Assembly: GCA_013824835.1 (NCBI GenBank)
Contig: PNOM01000006.1
Coordinates: 1 to 64,000, forward strand
Origin: Syntrophus sp. (in: bacteria)
Lineage (GTDB): Bacteria; Desulfobacterota; Syntrophorhabdia; Syntrophorhabdales; Syntrophorhabdaceae
DNA length: 64,000 bases
Reading direction: 5' to 3'
The notes under the pieces were generated by a model that was not told the origin of the DNA, searched no databases, and saw nothing but the letters and a program-made list of their open reading frames with translations. Each line of letters starts with the position of its first letter. Within the stretch, counting starts at the first letter, position 1. Shown here piece after piece: positions 42,564 to 51,063 of this stretch. The position numbers were made by a program, and so were the translations under genes.

Positions 42564-43346
42564 ATGAATATTGTTGTTCTGGCCAAACAGGTCCCGGACC
42601 CGGAAGCCCTTGTGGAAATCAGCGCCGGGGGAAAGAAACTTGAGATAGAGCAGAAGTTTGCAACAAACCTCTTTGACGAATTCGCAATCGAAGAGGCATT
42701 GCGAATCAGGGAAAAACATGCGGGCAAGGTAAAGGTTATTACCCTGGGTGGCGGCAAGGCAACAGAAGTAATACGGACAGGTATTGCCATGGGGGCCGAT
42801 GAAGCGCTCCTTCTTGAGGATGAGGCCTTCCTCGATGGAGATGGGTATGCAACGGCCCTGGCCTTAAGCAGGGCGGCAGCAAAAGAACCCTTTGACATAA
42901 TCCTGTGCGGCAGACAGGCCATTGACCATGACCGGGGAGAAGTAGGACAGATGGTTGCCCAGTTTCTGGGGCTGCCCCATGTAGGCAATGTGGTAAAGCT
43001 TGATATTGCAGACGGCAAGGCAGTAGCTGAATCTGCGATAGAGGGAGGGAAAGAGATAGTTGAAGTTCAGCTTCCTGCTGTCTTCACCGCCCAGAAAGGA
43101 CTTAACGAACCGCGGGTCCCCCAGATTATGGGTGTTATGAAGGCCATGAAGGTTCAGATACCAAAGGCAACCCTTGGGGACCTGGGGCTTTCTCCGGAAG
43201 AGGCAGGGCTCAAGGGATCAAAAGTGCGCATTGAAAAGTATCTGTCGCCAAAGAAGAGACCACCCATGCAGCTCATTACCGGTGAACCAATGCAGGCGGC
43301 TGCTGAAGCGATACGGATCCTCATTGATGTTGAAAGGGTCATATAG
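42564..43346 (+). CDS. etfB: Electron transfer flavoprotein beta subunit
   Basis: 260 aa. Family stretches NIVVLAKQVPDPEALVEI, FDEFAIEEALRIREKH and the recognition-loop and AMP-binding region CGRQAIDHDRGEVGQMVAQFLGLPHVG are present. With EtfA it carries electrons from the acyl-CoA dehydrogenases. Preceded by CTGGAGG. I see nothing that distinguishes bifurcating from non-bifurcating type with certainty. Confidence 0.94.
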   Translation: MNIVVLAKQVPDPEALVEISAGGKKLEIEQKFATNLFDEFAIEEALRIREKHAGKVKVITLGGGKATEVIRTGIAMGADEALLLEDEAFLDGDGYATALALSRAAAKEPFDIILCGRQAIDHDRGEVGQMVAQFLGLPHVGNVVKLDIADGKAVAESAIEGGKEIVEVQLPAVFTAQKGLNEPRVPQIMGVMKAMKVQIPKATLGDLGLSPEEAGLKGSKVRIEKYLSPKKRPPMQLITGEPMQAAAEAIRILIDVERVI

Positions 43347-43356
43347 GGGGTATGTG

Positions 43357-44334
43357 ATGGATAAGGTACTCATTTTTGTAGAGGCAAAAGGGGATGAACC
43401 AAGGAAGGCATCTCTGGAGCTACTCTCGGAGGGACGAAAACTTGCTGAAAGCGGACAATACAGCGTTGAGGCCGTCTTTGCAGGAAAGCTGTCTGACACA
43501 TTGAAGGAAAAGATCCTTGGATACACGGAAAGGCTGGTCCATTTCACAGACCAGGTTCTCGAGCATTACACAGCTCAAGGCTTTTCTCTTGCCCTTGCCG
43601 CCTATGCACAGGAGACAGACGCCAAGATGATCCTGGCCGGTGCAACGAGGATCGGGCGCGATTTTATGCCCCGCCTCGCAGTGCTTCTCCACACAGGCAT
43701 CGCGTCGGACGTAACAGAGGCAAGATGGCTTGAAAACCCCATGACATTTGTGAGGCCGATTTACGGCGGCAAGGTCCTTGCCGAAGTATCCTTTTCCACA
43801 TTTCCTGTAATTGTTACCGCCCGGCCAAACAGCTTTGGCATAGAAGAGCCCTCTCTGAAAAAAGGAGAAATAGTTGAAAAGCAGACAGGTGTTTCAGCGG
43901 AACAGGTAACAACAAAGGTGGTAAGGATCGACGAATCATCGCAAGCAAAGGTTGATCTTACCGAGGCGGACCTCATTGTTGTTGGCGGAAGAGGCATGAA
44001 GACTGCGGAGAATTTTAAACTCCTTGAAGACCTTGCAGAGGTGATCGGGGCAACCGTTGGTGCAACAAGACCCGTTGTTGACACGAAATGGCGCGATCAG
44101 ACCGACCAGGTAGGAAAAAGCGGGAAGACTGTTTCTCCCAAGCTCTATATAGGGGCAGGTATTTCCGGGGCTATCCACCACATTATGGGCATGGATACGT
44201 CAAAGGTCATTCTTGCCATTAACAAAGACCCGAATGCCATTATTTTTGATTACGCAGATTACGGTATTGTGGGAGATCTTTTTGAGATCATTCCTGCAAT
44301 GACGGAAGAGCTGAAGAAGAGACTGGGTAAATGA
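43357..44334 (+). CDS. etfA: Electron transfer flavoprotein alpha subunit
   Basis: About 325 aa. The C-terminal FAD domain is clear: VVGGRGMKTAENFKLLEDLAEVIGATVGATRPVVDTKWRDQTDQVGKSGKTVSPKLYIGAGISGAIHHIMGM, ending in INKDPNAIIFDYADYGIVGDL. The true start is ATG at 43357 after a G-rich stretch; longer in-frame extensions overlap etfB. It forms the heterodimer with EtfB, 10 bases upstream. Confidence 0.95.
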   Translation: MDKVLIFVEAKGDEPRKASLELLSEGRKLAESGQYSVEAVFAGKLSDTLKEKILGYTERLVHFTDQVLEHYTAQGFSLALAAYAQETDAKMILAGATRIGRDFMPRLAVLLHTGIASDVTEARWLENPMTFVRPIYGGKVLAEVSFSTFPVIVTARPNSFGIEEPSLKKGEIVEKQTGVSAEQVTTKVVRIDESSQAKVDLTEADLIVVGGRGMKTAENFKLLEDLAEVIGATVGATRPVVDTKWRDQTDQVGKSGKTVSPKLYIGAGISGAIHHIMGMDTSKVILAINKDPNAIIFDYADYGIVGDLFEIIPAMTEELKKRLGK

Positions 44335-44350
44335 ACAGGGGAATGTGTAT

Positions 44351-45640
44351 ATGGACAAGATAGATGCGGTTATAGTAGGAGGGGGCCTTGCAGGACTTTC
44401 TGCGGCTTATAAACTTGCCGATGCCGGCAAGCAGGTAATACTTCTTGAACGGGGCGACGCCCCGGGAAGCAAGAATGTAACAGGGGGACGGATTTACGTT
44501 GACCCCATACGGGAATATCTGCCCGAGATCATTAATGAAGCGCCCTTTGAGCGCCATGTTGTCAAAGAGATGATAACAATACTCGATGATGACAGCTCCA
44601 TGCAGCTCGAATATGGGAACAATAAATGGCGGAAAGAGCCCTACATGAGCTACACCATATTAAGGGCACGGTTTGATAACTGGTTTTCAGAAAAATTGAT
44701 GGAAAAAGGTGTCTTTGTAATCCCGAAAAAGAAGGTAGATGACCTTCTCTGGGAAGACGGCCGTATTGCCGGCATTAAAGCAGGAGGCGAGGAAATCGGC
44801 GCCCACATTGTGATTGCAGCAGACGGCGCCCTTTCCTTCATGGCTGAAAAGGCCGGTATAAGAAAACCCCTCGAACCGCAGAACTACGCCCTTGCCATAA
44901 AAGAGATCTACAAACTCGACGAGAACACGATTGAGGAACGTTTCGGTCTGGAACCCGGCGAAGGAGCTGCCAATCTCTTTGCAGGCTCTATTACAAAGGG
45001 CATGTTCGGTGGCGGCTTTCTCTATACAAACAGGGACACCCTTTCCCTCGGTCTTGTGGTGGGCATTGATGCCCTCATCAGGCAGGAGACCCCTCTCGAA
45101 GCCTACCGTCTTATGGAGGAGTTTTCTGCACGACCTGAAATCAAACGGTGGATACGGGGGGCAGAACAGAAAGAGTACTCAGCCCATATCATATCTGAAG
45201 GAGGGATACACGGTATGCCCAAGGTGTATACAGGAGGCATGCTCCTTGCCGGTGACGCAGCCGGCTTTGCCCTGAACCTGGGCCTTACGGTTCGGGGTAT
45301 GGAGTTTGCCGTTGCCTCAGGGGTGCTCGCAGCAGAGACTGCGAACGAAGCCCTTGATAAAGGTGATACATCAGAGGCATTTCTCTCCATCTACGAGAAG
45401 AAACTTAAAGAGAGCTTTGTCCTCCCTGATATGGAAACATTCCGTCATTCAAAAGAGGTGCTTGAAAACAAAAGGCTCTTTACTGTCTACCCGAAGTTCC
45501 TCTGCGAGCTCCTTGACGTTCTCTTCACCATAGGGAAAGGGCCGAAAGAGCCCCTTTATAAAAGCGCCATGACCGTTGCAAAAAGGTATGTCCTTAATTG
45601 GGATGGGTTCAAAGATATCATGAGTATGAGGAAAATGTAG
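44351..45640 (+). CDS. fixC: FixC-like ETF:quinone oxidoreductase flavoprotein
   Basis: About 429 aa. N-terminal FAD Rossmann motif VGGGLAGLSAAYKLADAGKQVILLER, then the GSKNVTGGRIY segment of the Etf-QO/FixC family, and a late GD motif AGDAAGFALNLGLTVRGMEFA. With FixX it would take electrons from EtfAB into the membrane quinone pool. Start at ATG 44351, spaced 8 bases from AGGGGA; an in-frame GTG at 44345 is too close. Confidence 0.9.
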   Translation: MDKIDAVIVGGGLAGLSAAYKLADAGKQVILLERGDAPGSKNVTGGRIYVDPIREYLPEIINEAPFERHVVKEMITILDDDSSMQLEYGNNKWRKEPYMSYTILRARFDNWFSEKLMEKGVFVIPKKKVDDLLWEDGRIAGIKAGGEEIGAHIVIAADGALSFMAEKAGIRKPLEPQNYALAIKEIYKLDENTIEERFGLEPGEGAANLFAGSITKGMFGGGFLYTNRDTLSLGLVVGIDALIRQETPLEAYRLMEEFSARPEIKRWIRGAEQKEYSAHIISEGGIHGMPKVYTGGMLLAGDAAGFALNLGLTVRGMEFAVASGVLAAETANEALDKGDTSEAFLSIYEKKLKESFVLPDMETFRHSKEVLENKRLFTVYPKFLCELLDVLFTIGKGPKEPLYKSAMTVAKRYVLNWDGFKDIMSMRKM

Positions 45641-45642
45641 CT

Positions 45643-45918
45643 ATGAAGGTAGAAGAAAAGATCGCCCTTGACGCAATAAAAAACGATAAGGAAAGCCACA
45701 TCACCCTTGATCAGACCATCTGCGGGAAATGTAAGGAACGTATGTGCGTGACTGTCTGCCCCGGTCATCTCTATTCTCTCAATAAAGAGACAGGGGATAT
45801 GGTTGTAGAATATGCAGGATGTCTTGAATGCGGCACCTGTAAGATTGCCTGCATTTATAAAGCAATTACCTGGGAATATCCAGGAGGTGAATTCGGTGTT
45901 CAATACCGGTACGGTTGA
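45643..45918 (+). CDS. fixX: FixX-like ferredoxin
   Basis: About 91 aa. Cys pattern in CGKCKERMCVTVCPGHLY and CLECGTCKIACIYKAI, with a 4Fe-4S arrangement as in FixX, the small electron-transfer partner of FixC. Typical FixX length. Two bases after the fixC-like gene; true start ATG 45643 (the longer frame overlaps fixC). Together with EtfBA it completes a FixABCX-like module. Confidence 0.92.
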   Translation: MKVEEKIALDAIKNDKESHITLDQTICGKCKERMCVTVCPGHLYSLNKETGDMVVEYAGCLECGTCKIACIYKAITWEYPGGEFGVQYRYG

Positions 45919-45979
45919 GGATATGGGAGGGGATATTTGAAAAGGGGACAAGTCCTGGATAAGGAATGGGAGTGAAGAG

Positions 45980-46684
45980 ATGAACGGGAAAAGAAGTAAA
46001 ACAGCGTTGCTTAAAGGCATAAAACCCGTAGGAAAACCGCGTTCCATGGGGGATGTGGCTTACAACTCCCTGAAGGATGCCATTATCAAGGGGACCCTTG
46101 TTCAGGGGCAGAAGCTCATTGAGACTCAGCTTTCTTTACAAATGAAGGTGAGCAGGGTTCCTGTCAGGGAAGCCATGAAGAAGCTCGAACGGGATGGCCT
46201 CGTGGAAAAGACGGAGACACGGGGATTTGTGGTGAAAAATATTTCGAAAGATGAGATCGGTGAAACCTTCGGAATCAGGGCCCTCCTGGAGAGCTATGCA
46301 GCACTTCTTGCCACCGAGCACATCGATGACGGGCTCCTCAAGAAGCTTGAAGACAGCATAGGGGCTTACAGGGAGGCGCTGGGCACGGGTGATACGGAAA
46401 GGCTCATGCAGCTCAACACCCAGTTCCATGAAATCATATACAAGGCAGCAGGGAGTCAGAAGCTTTACGACCTTATCAATAATTTCAGGGACTTTATCTA
46501 TCGTTACCGAAGGCCCCTCCTCAATTGTCCTGATTATGCGGGGCTTTCTTTAAATGACCATGAAGAGATGGTTGCGGCAATGCGCGAGAGGGACCAGGAA
46601 AAGGTGGAGCAGCTTGTGAAGAAACACATATTGCGGGGCAAAGAGATTATTCTCAGAGAGATGGAGAAAGGTTCAATGTTCTAA
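45980..46684 (+). CDS. GntR-family regulator (FadR/FCD subfamily)
   Basis: 234 aa. N-terminal winged helix (YNSLKDAIIKGTLVQGQKLIETQLSLQMKVSRVPVREAMKKLERDGLVEKTETRGFVVKNIS, about 30-91) and a C-terminal FCD ligand domain whose metal residues appear in QLNTQFHEIIYKAAGS and LNDHEEMVAAMRERD. Such regulators sense small acids and bind short palindromes; the AGTATAC arrays are candidate sites. Its last codons (GSMF and stop) are formed by the GTTCAAT/GTTCTAA heptamers of the following repeat. Confidence 0.92.
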   Translation: MNGKRSKTALLKGIKPVGKPRSMGDVAYNSLKDAIIKGTLVQGQKLIETQLSLQMKVSRVPVREAMKKLERDGLVEKTETRGFVVKNISKDEIGETFGIRALLESYAALLATEHIDDGLLKKLEDSIGAYREALGTGDTERLMQLNTQFHEIIYKAAGSQKLYDLINNFRDFIYRYRRPLLNCPDYAGLSLNDHEEMVAAMRERDQEKVEQLVKKHILRGKEIILREMEKGSMF

Positions 46685-46765
46685 GTTCAGCATTGAACTG
46701 TTTTTAGGGTTATATGTTCAAGATTGTGCTTTTCAACGTTGAACTTAGAACGTTAAACATTGAAC
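46671..46765. repeat. Inverted GTTCAAN heptamer arrays, second locus
   Basis: Left array GTTCAAT, GTTCTAA, GTTCAGC, ATTGAAC (46671-46698), overlapping the end of the GntR gene. Right array GTTGAAC, TTAGAAC, GTTAAAC, ATTGAAC (46738-46765), whose complement again gives GTTCAAN units. Same family as 42421-42495; forms a hairpin ahead of the mutase small-subunit gene. Confidence 0.8.
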
Positions 46766-46784
46766 AGATTTTAAGGAGGGTGCT

Positions 46785-47207
46785 GTGGAAGGAAAAACAA
46801 TAAAGGTGCTGATAGCAAAACCGGGCCTCGACGGTCACGACCGGGGGGCAAAAGTTGTTGCCTACGCCCTCAAGGAGGCGGGTATGGAGGTCATCTACAC
46901 GGGCCTTCACAAAACGGTTGACCAGATCGTCCGGATTGCCCTCCAGGAGGACGTGGATGTGATCGGTCTTTCCATTATGAGCGGAGCCCATATCCCCATC
47001 ACGGAGCGACTCGTGAAAAAGGTACGGGAGGAAGGCATCGACGATAAGATGATTGCCGTGGGAGGGGTGATCCCCGGACGGGACATTCCGAAGCTTAAAG
47101 AACTGGGGGTCCAGGGCGTTTTCCCCGGAGGGACACCCTTTTCAGAAATCGTCAGTTTTATAAACGAGCATGTAAAAAAGTCATATACCAATTTGCCTTC
47201 GAAGTGA
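46785..47207 (+). CDS. B12-binding small subunit of acyl-CoA mutase
   Basis: 140 aa cobalamin-binding domain. The DxHxxG motif is D16, H18, G21 in GLDGHDRGAK, where H18 replaces dimethylbenzimidazole as lower ligand to cobalt; GLSIMSGAH and GGVIPGRDI form the rest of the pocket. It is a separate protein, as in isobutyryl- and 2-hydroxyisobutyryl-CoA mutases and archaeal methylmalonyl-CoA mutase. GTG start after AAGGAGGG. Pairs with the large subunit 114 bp downstream. Confidence 0.93.
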   Translation: MEGKTIKVLIAKPGLDGHDRGAKVVAYALKEAGMEVIYTGLHKTVDQIVRIALQEDVDVIGLSIMSGAHIPITERLVKKVREEGIDDKMIAVGGVIPGRDIPKLKELGVQGVFPGGTPFSEIVSFINEHVKKSYTNLPSK

Positions 47208-47310
47208 CACCGAGGCGGCAAGGACGAGGCACCGGAGGAGTAAAACGAGTACGTCGAGGATGCTGAGGACGCGGCCAACGACGGTGACACGATGAACGCT
47301 AATTGGAATT
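47208..47310 (+). other. GA-rich spacer between mutase subunits
   Basis: About 85 bases of GA- and CG-rich sequence beginning ACACCGAGGCGGCAAGGACG and ending CCAACGACGGTGACAC. The two ends are imperfectly complementary (CACCG/CGGTG). It looks unlike the heptamer spacers and may be another dispersed element. A normal AGGAGG RBS for the large subunit follows. I see no ORF of note. Confidence 0.4.
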
Positions 47311-47321
47311 AGGAGGCGGCA

Positions 47322-48950
47322 ATGGGCGTAGCAAAGTATACCAAGGACAAGAAAGATCAGATTATTGATGTAACGCTCCAGTCAGGGATCCACGTGAAAA
47401 CGGTCTATGGTCCCGAGGACCTTGAACGAATAGGATTTTCCTATGAGAAGGACCTTGCTGATCCCGGTCAGTATCCCTTTACCCGGGGCATCCATCAGGA
47501 AGGTTATCGAAGCAGGGCCTGGACAACAAGGCAGTATACCGGCTTCGGTACCCCTGCCGAGACGAATGAACGTTTCAAACTCATGATATCCCACGGCCAG
47601 TCAGGTCTGAACGTGGCCTTTGACCTTCCCACCCAGTTGGGTTACGATTCAGATGACCCCATGGCCGAAGGTGAAGTAGGCAGGGTAGGCATGGCCGTTG
47701 ATTCCCTCCGGGATTTTGAAGTGGCCTTCAAGGATATCAACCTTGAAGTAATCGGCTCCGGGCTGACTATCAACGCAGTAGCCTCAATCATGCTCGCTAT
47801 GTATCAGGCGGTTGCCGAAAAATACGGTTTTGACCCGAAGAGGATTTCCGCTACCCCCCAGAACGATATCCTGAAGGAGATGATCGGGAGAGGGGCCTGG
47901 ATATTCCCTGTTGAGCCGGCTGTAAAGCTCATCGGCGATACCATCGAATATTCCATGACGACCATGCCCCGGACCAATCCGGTCAGCGTCTGCGGGTATC
48001 ATATCCGGGAATCAGGGGCTACCCCTGCCCAGGAGATCGCCTATGCAATATTGATCGCCAATGCCTACATCGATAATGTCCTCCCCAGGGGCTATAACGT
48101 AGACGAATTTGTGGGTCGTTTCTCCTTTAACCTCAATGTCTTCGGCAATATCTGGGAACAGGTGGCAAAGTTCCGGGCAGCGAGGAAACTCTGGGCAAGG
48201 AATCTGAAAGAAAAATACGGCGTCAAAAAGCCCTCCAACATGTTCATGCGGGGCCTTTTCGGAGGGGGAGGCTACGGCCTCACCAAGGCGCAGCCGGAGA
48301 ATAACATCATGCGCGGCGCCTACTACGCCCTTTCCGCTGCCCTGGCAGGGGCTCAGACCACTGCCCTCTGCAGTTACGATGAGGCATATACCATTCCGAC
48401 CCCCCACTCTGCGGTGATCTCCCTAAGGACCCTGCAGCTTCTCATGGATGAGATAGGCTTGAGAGATACCGTTGATCCCCTTGCAGGAAGCTACTTTGTT
48501 GAAACACTGACAAAGGAGATGGAAGGGAAGATCGAAGAGGAGATGGAAAAGATCGAGAAGGCAGGGGGTATCGTCCAGGCTGTTGCAACGGGCTACATCC
48601 AGAGACTTGTTGCCCAGCAGGCCTATGAATTTGAAAAAGGGATCCAGTCCGGTGAACTCCTCAAGGTAGGGGTGAATATCTATACTGAAGGGGAGTCTGC
48701 AGATGTTGAACTACACGAATATACAGGGGAGTCCGCTGAAACACAGATTAAGGATCTGCAGAGATTAAAGCGGGAAAGGGACAGCCGCGAGGTAACCCGT
48801 ACCCTCCTGGAACTGGAAACAGCAACAAAGGCAGGAAAGAACGTCATGCCCTATCTCGTTACATGCTGCAAGGCCTATGCAACAGTAGGAGAGATGACGA
48901 GAATTTTCAGAGATGTGTATGGAGAGTTTCAAGAACCGAATTTGTTTTGA
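47322..48950 (+). CDS. Acyl-CoA mutase large subunit, divergent methylmalonyl-CoA mutase family
   Basis: 542-aa TIM-barrel subunit of an AdoCbl-dependent carbon-skeleton mutase. By a constant 17-residue offset from the Propionibacterium enzyme, Tyr89, Arg207 and His244 are kept as Y72, R190 and H227, which argues for a carboxylated (succinyl/methylmalonyl-like) substrate. However the loop normally reading H-x-Q-T-x-G-x-S-L-T, which lines the CoA and cobalamin sites, is replaced at 310-321 by RGLFGGGGYGLT. The LHTNS segment is ALCS here (C350). I therefore call it a family member with an unassigned substrate. Works with the small subunit at 46785 and MeaB. Confidence 0.88.
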   Translation: MGVAKYTKDKKDQIIDVTLQSGIHVKTVYGPEDLERIGFSYEKDLADPGQYPFTRGIHQEGYRSRAWTTRQYTGFGTPAETNERFKLMISHGQSGLNVAFDLPTQLGYDSDDPMAEGEVGRVGMAVDSLRDFEVAFKDINLEVIGSGLTINAVASIMLAMYQAVAEKYGFDPKRISATPQNDILKEMIGRGAWIFPVEPAVKLIGDTIEYSMTTMPRTNPVSVCGYHIRESGATPAQEIAYAILIANAYIDNVLPRGYNVDEFVGRFSFNLNVFGNIWEQVAKFRAARKLWARNLKEKYGVKKPSNMFMRGLFGGGGYGLTKAQPENNIMRGAYYALSAALAGAQTTALCSYDEAYTIPTPHSAVISLRTLQLLMDEIGLRDTVDPLAGSYFVETLTKEMEGKIEEEMEKIEKAGGIVQAVATGYIQRLVAQQAYEFEKGIQSGELLKVGVNIYTEGESADVELHEYTGESAETQIKDLQRLKRERDSREVTRTLLELETATKAGKNVMPYLVTCCKAYATVGEMTRIFRDVYGEFQEPNLF

Positions 48951-48963
48951 ATTGGAGGCATTG

Positions 48964-51063
48964 ATGAAAGACAACTATTACCGGTTGGGATGCGACATAG
49001 GTGGTACATTTACGGACTTTGTCCTCCTGAACGACCACACAGGAGAGATTACAACAGGGAAGTGTCTGACTACGCCCGTGGACCCGTCCGATGCCGTTGA
49101 AGAGGGGATAAGGGCGCTGGAAGTGACCTCCCCTGACTTTGTAGAAAAACTCGATGAATTGATACACGGGACAACCCTCGTCATCAATTCCATTATTGAG
49201 AGAAAAGGGGCCCGAACAGGACTCATAACAACAAAGGGCTTCAGGGACGTGCTGGAAATAGGCCGTGAAATACGCTACGCCCCTTATGATGTATTCGCCG
49301 AATTTCCCGAGCCTCTGATCCCCAGGAGATACCGCATTGAAGTGGACGAGAGGGTCCGAAGCGACGGGACGGTGATAAAGGCCCTGGACCCGCAAGATGC
49401 ACAACATGCGGTCCGTGCCCTCCTCAATATGGGCATTGAATCTATTGCGGTCTGTCTCCTTAATTCCTTTGAGAACCCGGCCCATGAGCTGATGCTTCTG
49501 GAGGTCATCGAAAAGGAGGCCCCAGCAGTCTCCGTCTCCATTTCATATCATGTACTGCCCCAGATCAAGGAGTACGAGCGCACAAGCACCACTGTTACCA
49601 ATGCCTATGTCAAGCCCCTTACAGGGCGGTATCTGTCAAAGCTCGCCGGCAGGCTCGAATCCATCGGTTTCAAGGGCAAGCTTTTTATCATGCTGAGCAG
49701 CGGAGGTGTTACCTCTGTTGAAACAGCGGCCCGGTTCCCGGTCAGGATTATTGAGTCAGGACCCACCGCCGCAGTGATCGCAGGCCAATACTACGGGAAA
49801 CACTTCAATATCCCCGAGATGTTCTGTTTTGACATGGGAGGCACCACGGCAAAGTCCTGTCTGATCCAGAAAGGCGTCGCAGGCGTGGTGCCGACCTTCG
49901 AGGTAGGACGGGTCCAGCGGTTCATGAAGGGAAGCGGTCTTACGATCCAGGTGCCTGTTGTTGACCTTATGGAGATAGGTGCAGGAGGCGGCAGCATTGC
50001 AAAGGTAAGCAAGCTCGGCACCCTTCAGGTAGGGCCCGAAAGTTCCGGGGCAGCGCCGGGACCTATCTGCTACGGGAGAGGCGGTACTAATCCCTGTGTG
50101 ACCGATGCGGATCTCCTCCTCGGTTATCTCGACGAGAACTATTTTCTCGGCGGGACGATGAAGCTTGACAAGGAGGGGGCACGGCAAGGCATTGAGGAAA
50201 AGATTGCCAAACCCCTTGGAGTCTCCTTTATACAGGCAGTCTGGGGGATCCACGACCTCATCAATGAAACCATGGCAGCAGCAGCCAAAACACATATCGC
50301 AGAGAAAGGTGGAAATCCAAAAATTGTCACCATATCCGCCTTCGGCGGGGCAGGACCGGTCCATGCCTATGGCCTGGCAAAAAAGCTGGGGGCACCCCGA
50401 ATGCTCATACCGCCCAATGCCGGTGTTGGTTCAGCCATGGGCTTTTTCACGGCACCCCGGGCCTTTGATCTCCTCCGGAGCCACAAGGTCTCCCTGACAG
50501 ATGTGGCCTTCACTGAAGTTGAAGACATCTTCAGAAACCTCGAAGGGGATGCGGGGAAGATACTGCAGAAGGAAGCTGCCGACGATGCGATACGATATGA
50601 GCGGTCCCTTGACATGCGCTTTGTGGGACAGGGCGCGGAAATTAACGTGTCCGTGCCGGATGGGGATTTTACAAAACTTGCGAGGGCGGATATCAGACGC
50701 CTCTTTGACAATGTCTATGAGAAACTCTACGGCAGAACATATCCCGATTCTGAGGTGGAATTCATCAATTTCAAGGTGAGGGCAAGCCTGCCCGAGCGGC
50801 TCCTTAAGCTCCCCAGGGTTAAGAAAAAGACAGGACAGTCCCTCAATGACGCGATCAAGGGACAACGCCCCGCCTATTCCCCTATTGCAAAGGCATTCAT
50901 CCCTTATACAGTGTACGATCGATACAAGCTCTTTCCGGGTGCCCGTTTTCAGGGTCCTGCCATTATCGAGGAAAAGGAATCAACCTTGATTGTGGGCGAA
51001 GACGCCGGTATTTCAGTAGACGATTTTGGATTCCTCTGGATTGACCTTAAGGAGGTGAAGTAA
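48964..51063 (+). CDS. Hydantoinase/oxoprolinase family protein, HyuA type
   Basis: About 699 aa with the ASKHA-type ATPase fold: CDIGGTFTDFVLLND (phosphate 1), HGTTLVINSIIERKGARTGLITTKGFRDVLEIGRE, FDMGGTTAKSCLIQKG (second phosphate loop, about 298) and ISAFGGAGPVHAYGLAKKLG. HyuA/HyuB pairs are ATP-dependent hydrolases of hydantoins or oxoproline; related pairs are the core of acetone and acetophenone carboxylases. No small gamma-type subunit is nearby. Start at ATG 48964 after GGAGG; it overlaps HyuB by one base. Confidence 0.88.
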   Translation: MKDNYYRLGCDIGGTFTDFVLLNDHTGEITTGKCLTTPVDPSDAVEEGIRALEVTSPDFVEKLDELIHGTTLVINSIIERKGARTGLITTKGFRDVLEIGREIRYAPYDVFAEFPEPLIPRRYRIEVDERVRSDGTVIKALDPQDAQHAVRALLNMGIESIAVCLLNSFENPAHELMLLEVIEKEAPAVSVSISYHVLPQIKEYERTSTTVTNAYVKPLTGRYLSKLAGRLESIGFKGKLFIMLSSGGVTSVETAARFPVRIIESGPTAAVIAGQYYGKHFNIPEMFCFDMGGTTAKSCLIQKGVAGVVPTFEVGRVQRFMKGSGLTIQVPVVDLMEIGAGGGSIAKVSKLGTLQVGPESSGAAPGPICYGRGGTNPCVTDADLLLGYLDENYFLGGTMKLDKEGARQGIEEKIAKPLGVSFIQAVWGIHDLINETMAAAAKTHIAEKGGNPKIVTISAFGGAGPVHAYGLAKKLGAPRMLIPPNAGVGSAMGFFTAPRAFDLLRSHKVSLTDVAFTEVEDIFRNLEGDAGKILQKEAADDAIRYERSLDMRFVGQGAEINVSVPDGDFTKLARADIRRLFDNVYEKLYGRTYPDSEVEFINFKVRASLPERLLKLPRVKKKTGQSLNDAIKGQRPAYSPIAKAFIPYTVYDRYKLFPGARFQGPAIIEEKESTLIVGEDAGISVDDFGFLWIDLKEVK

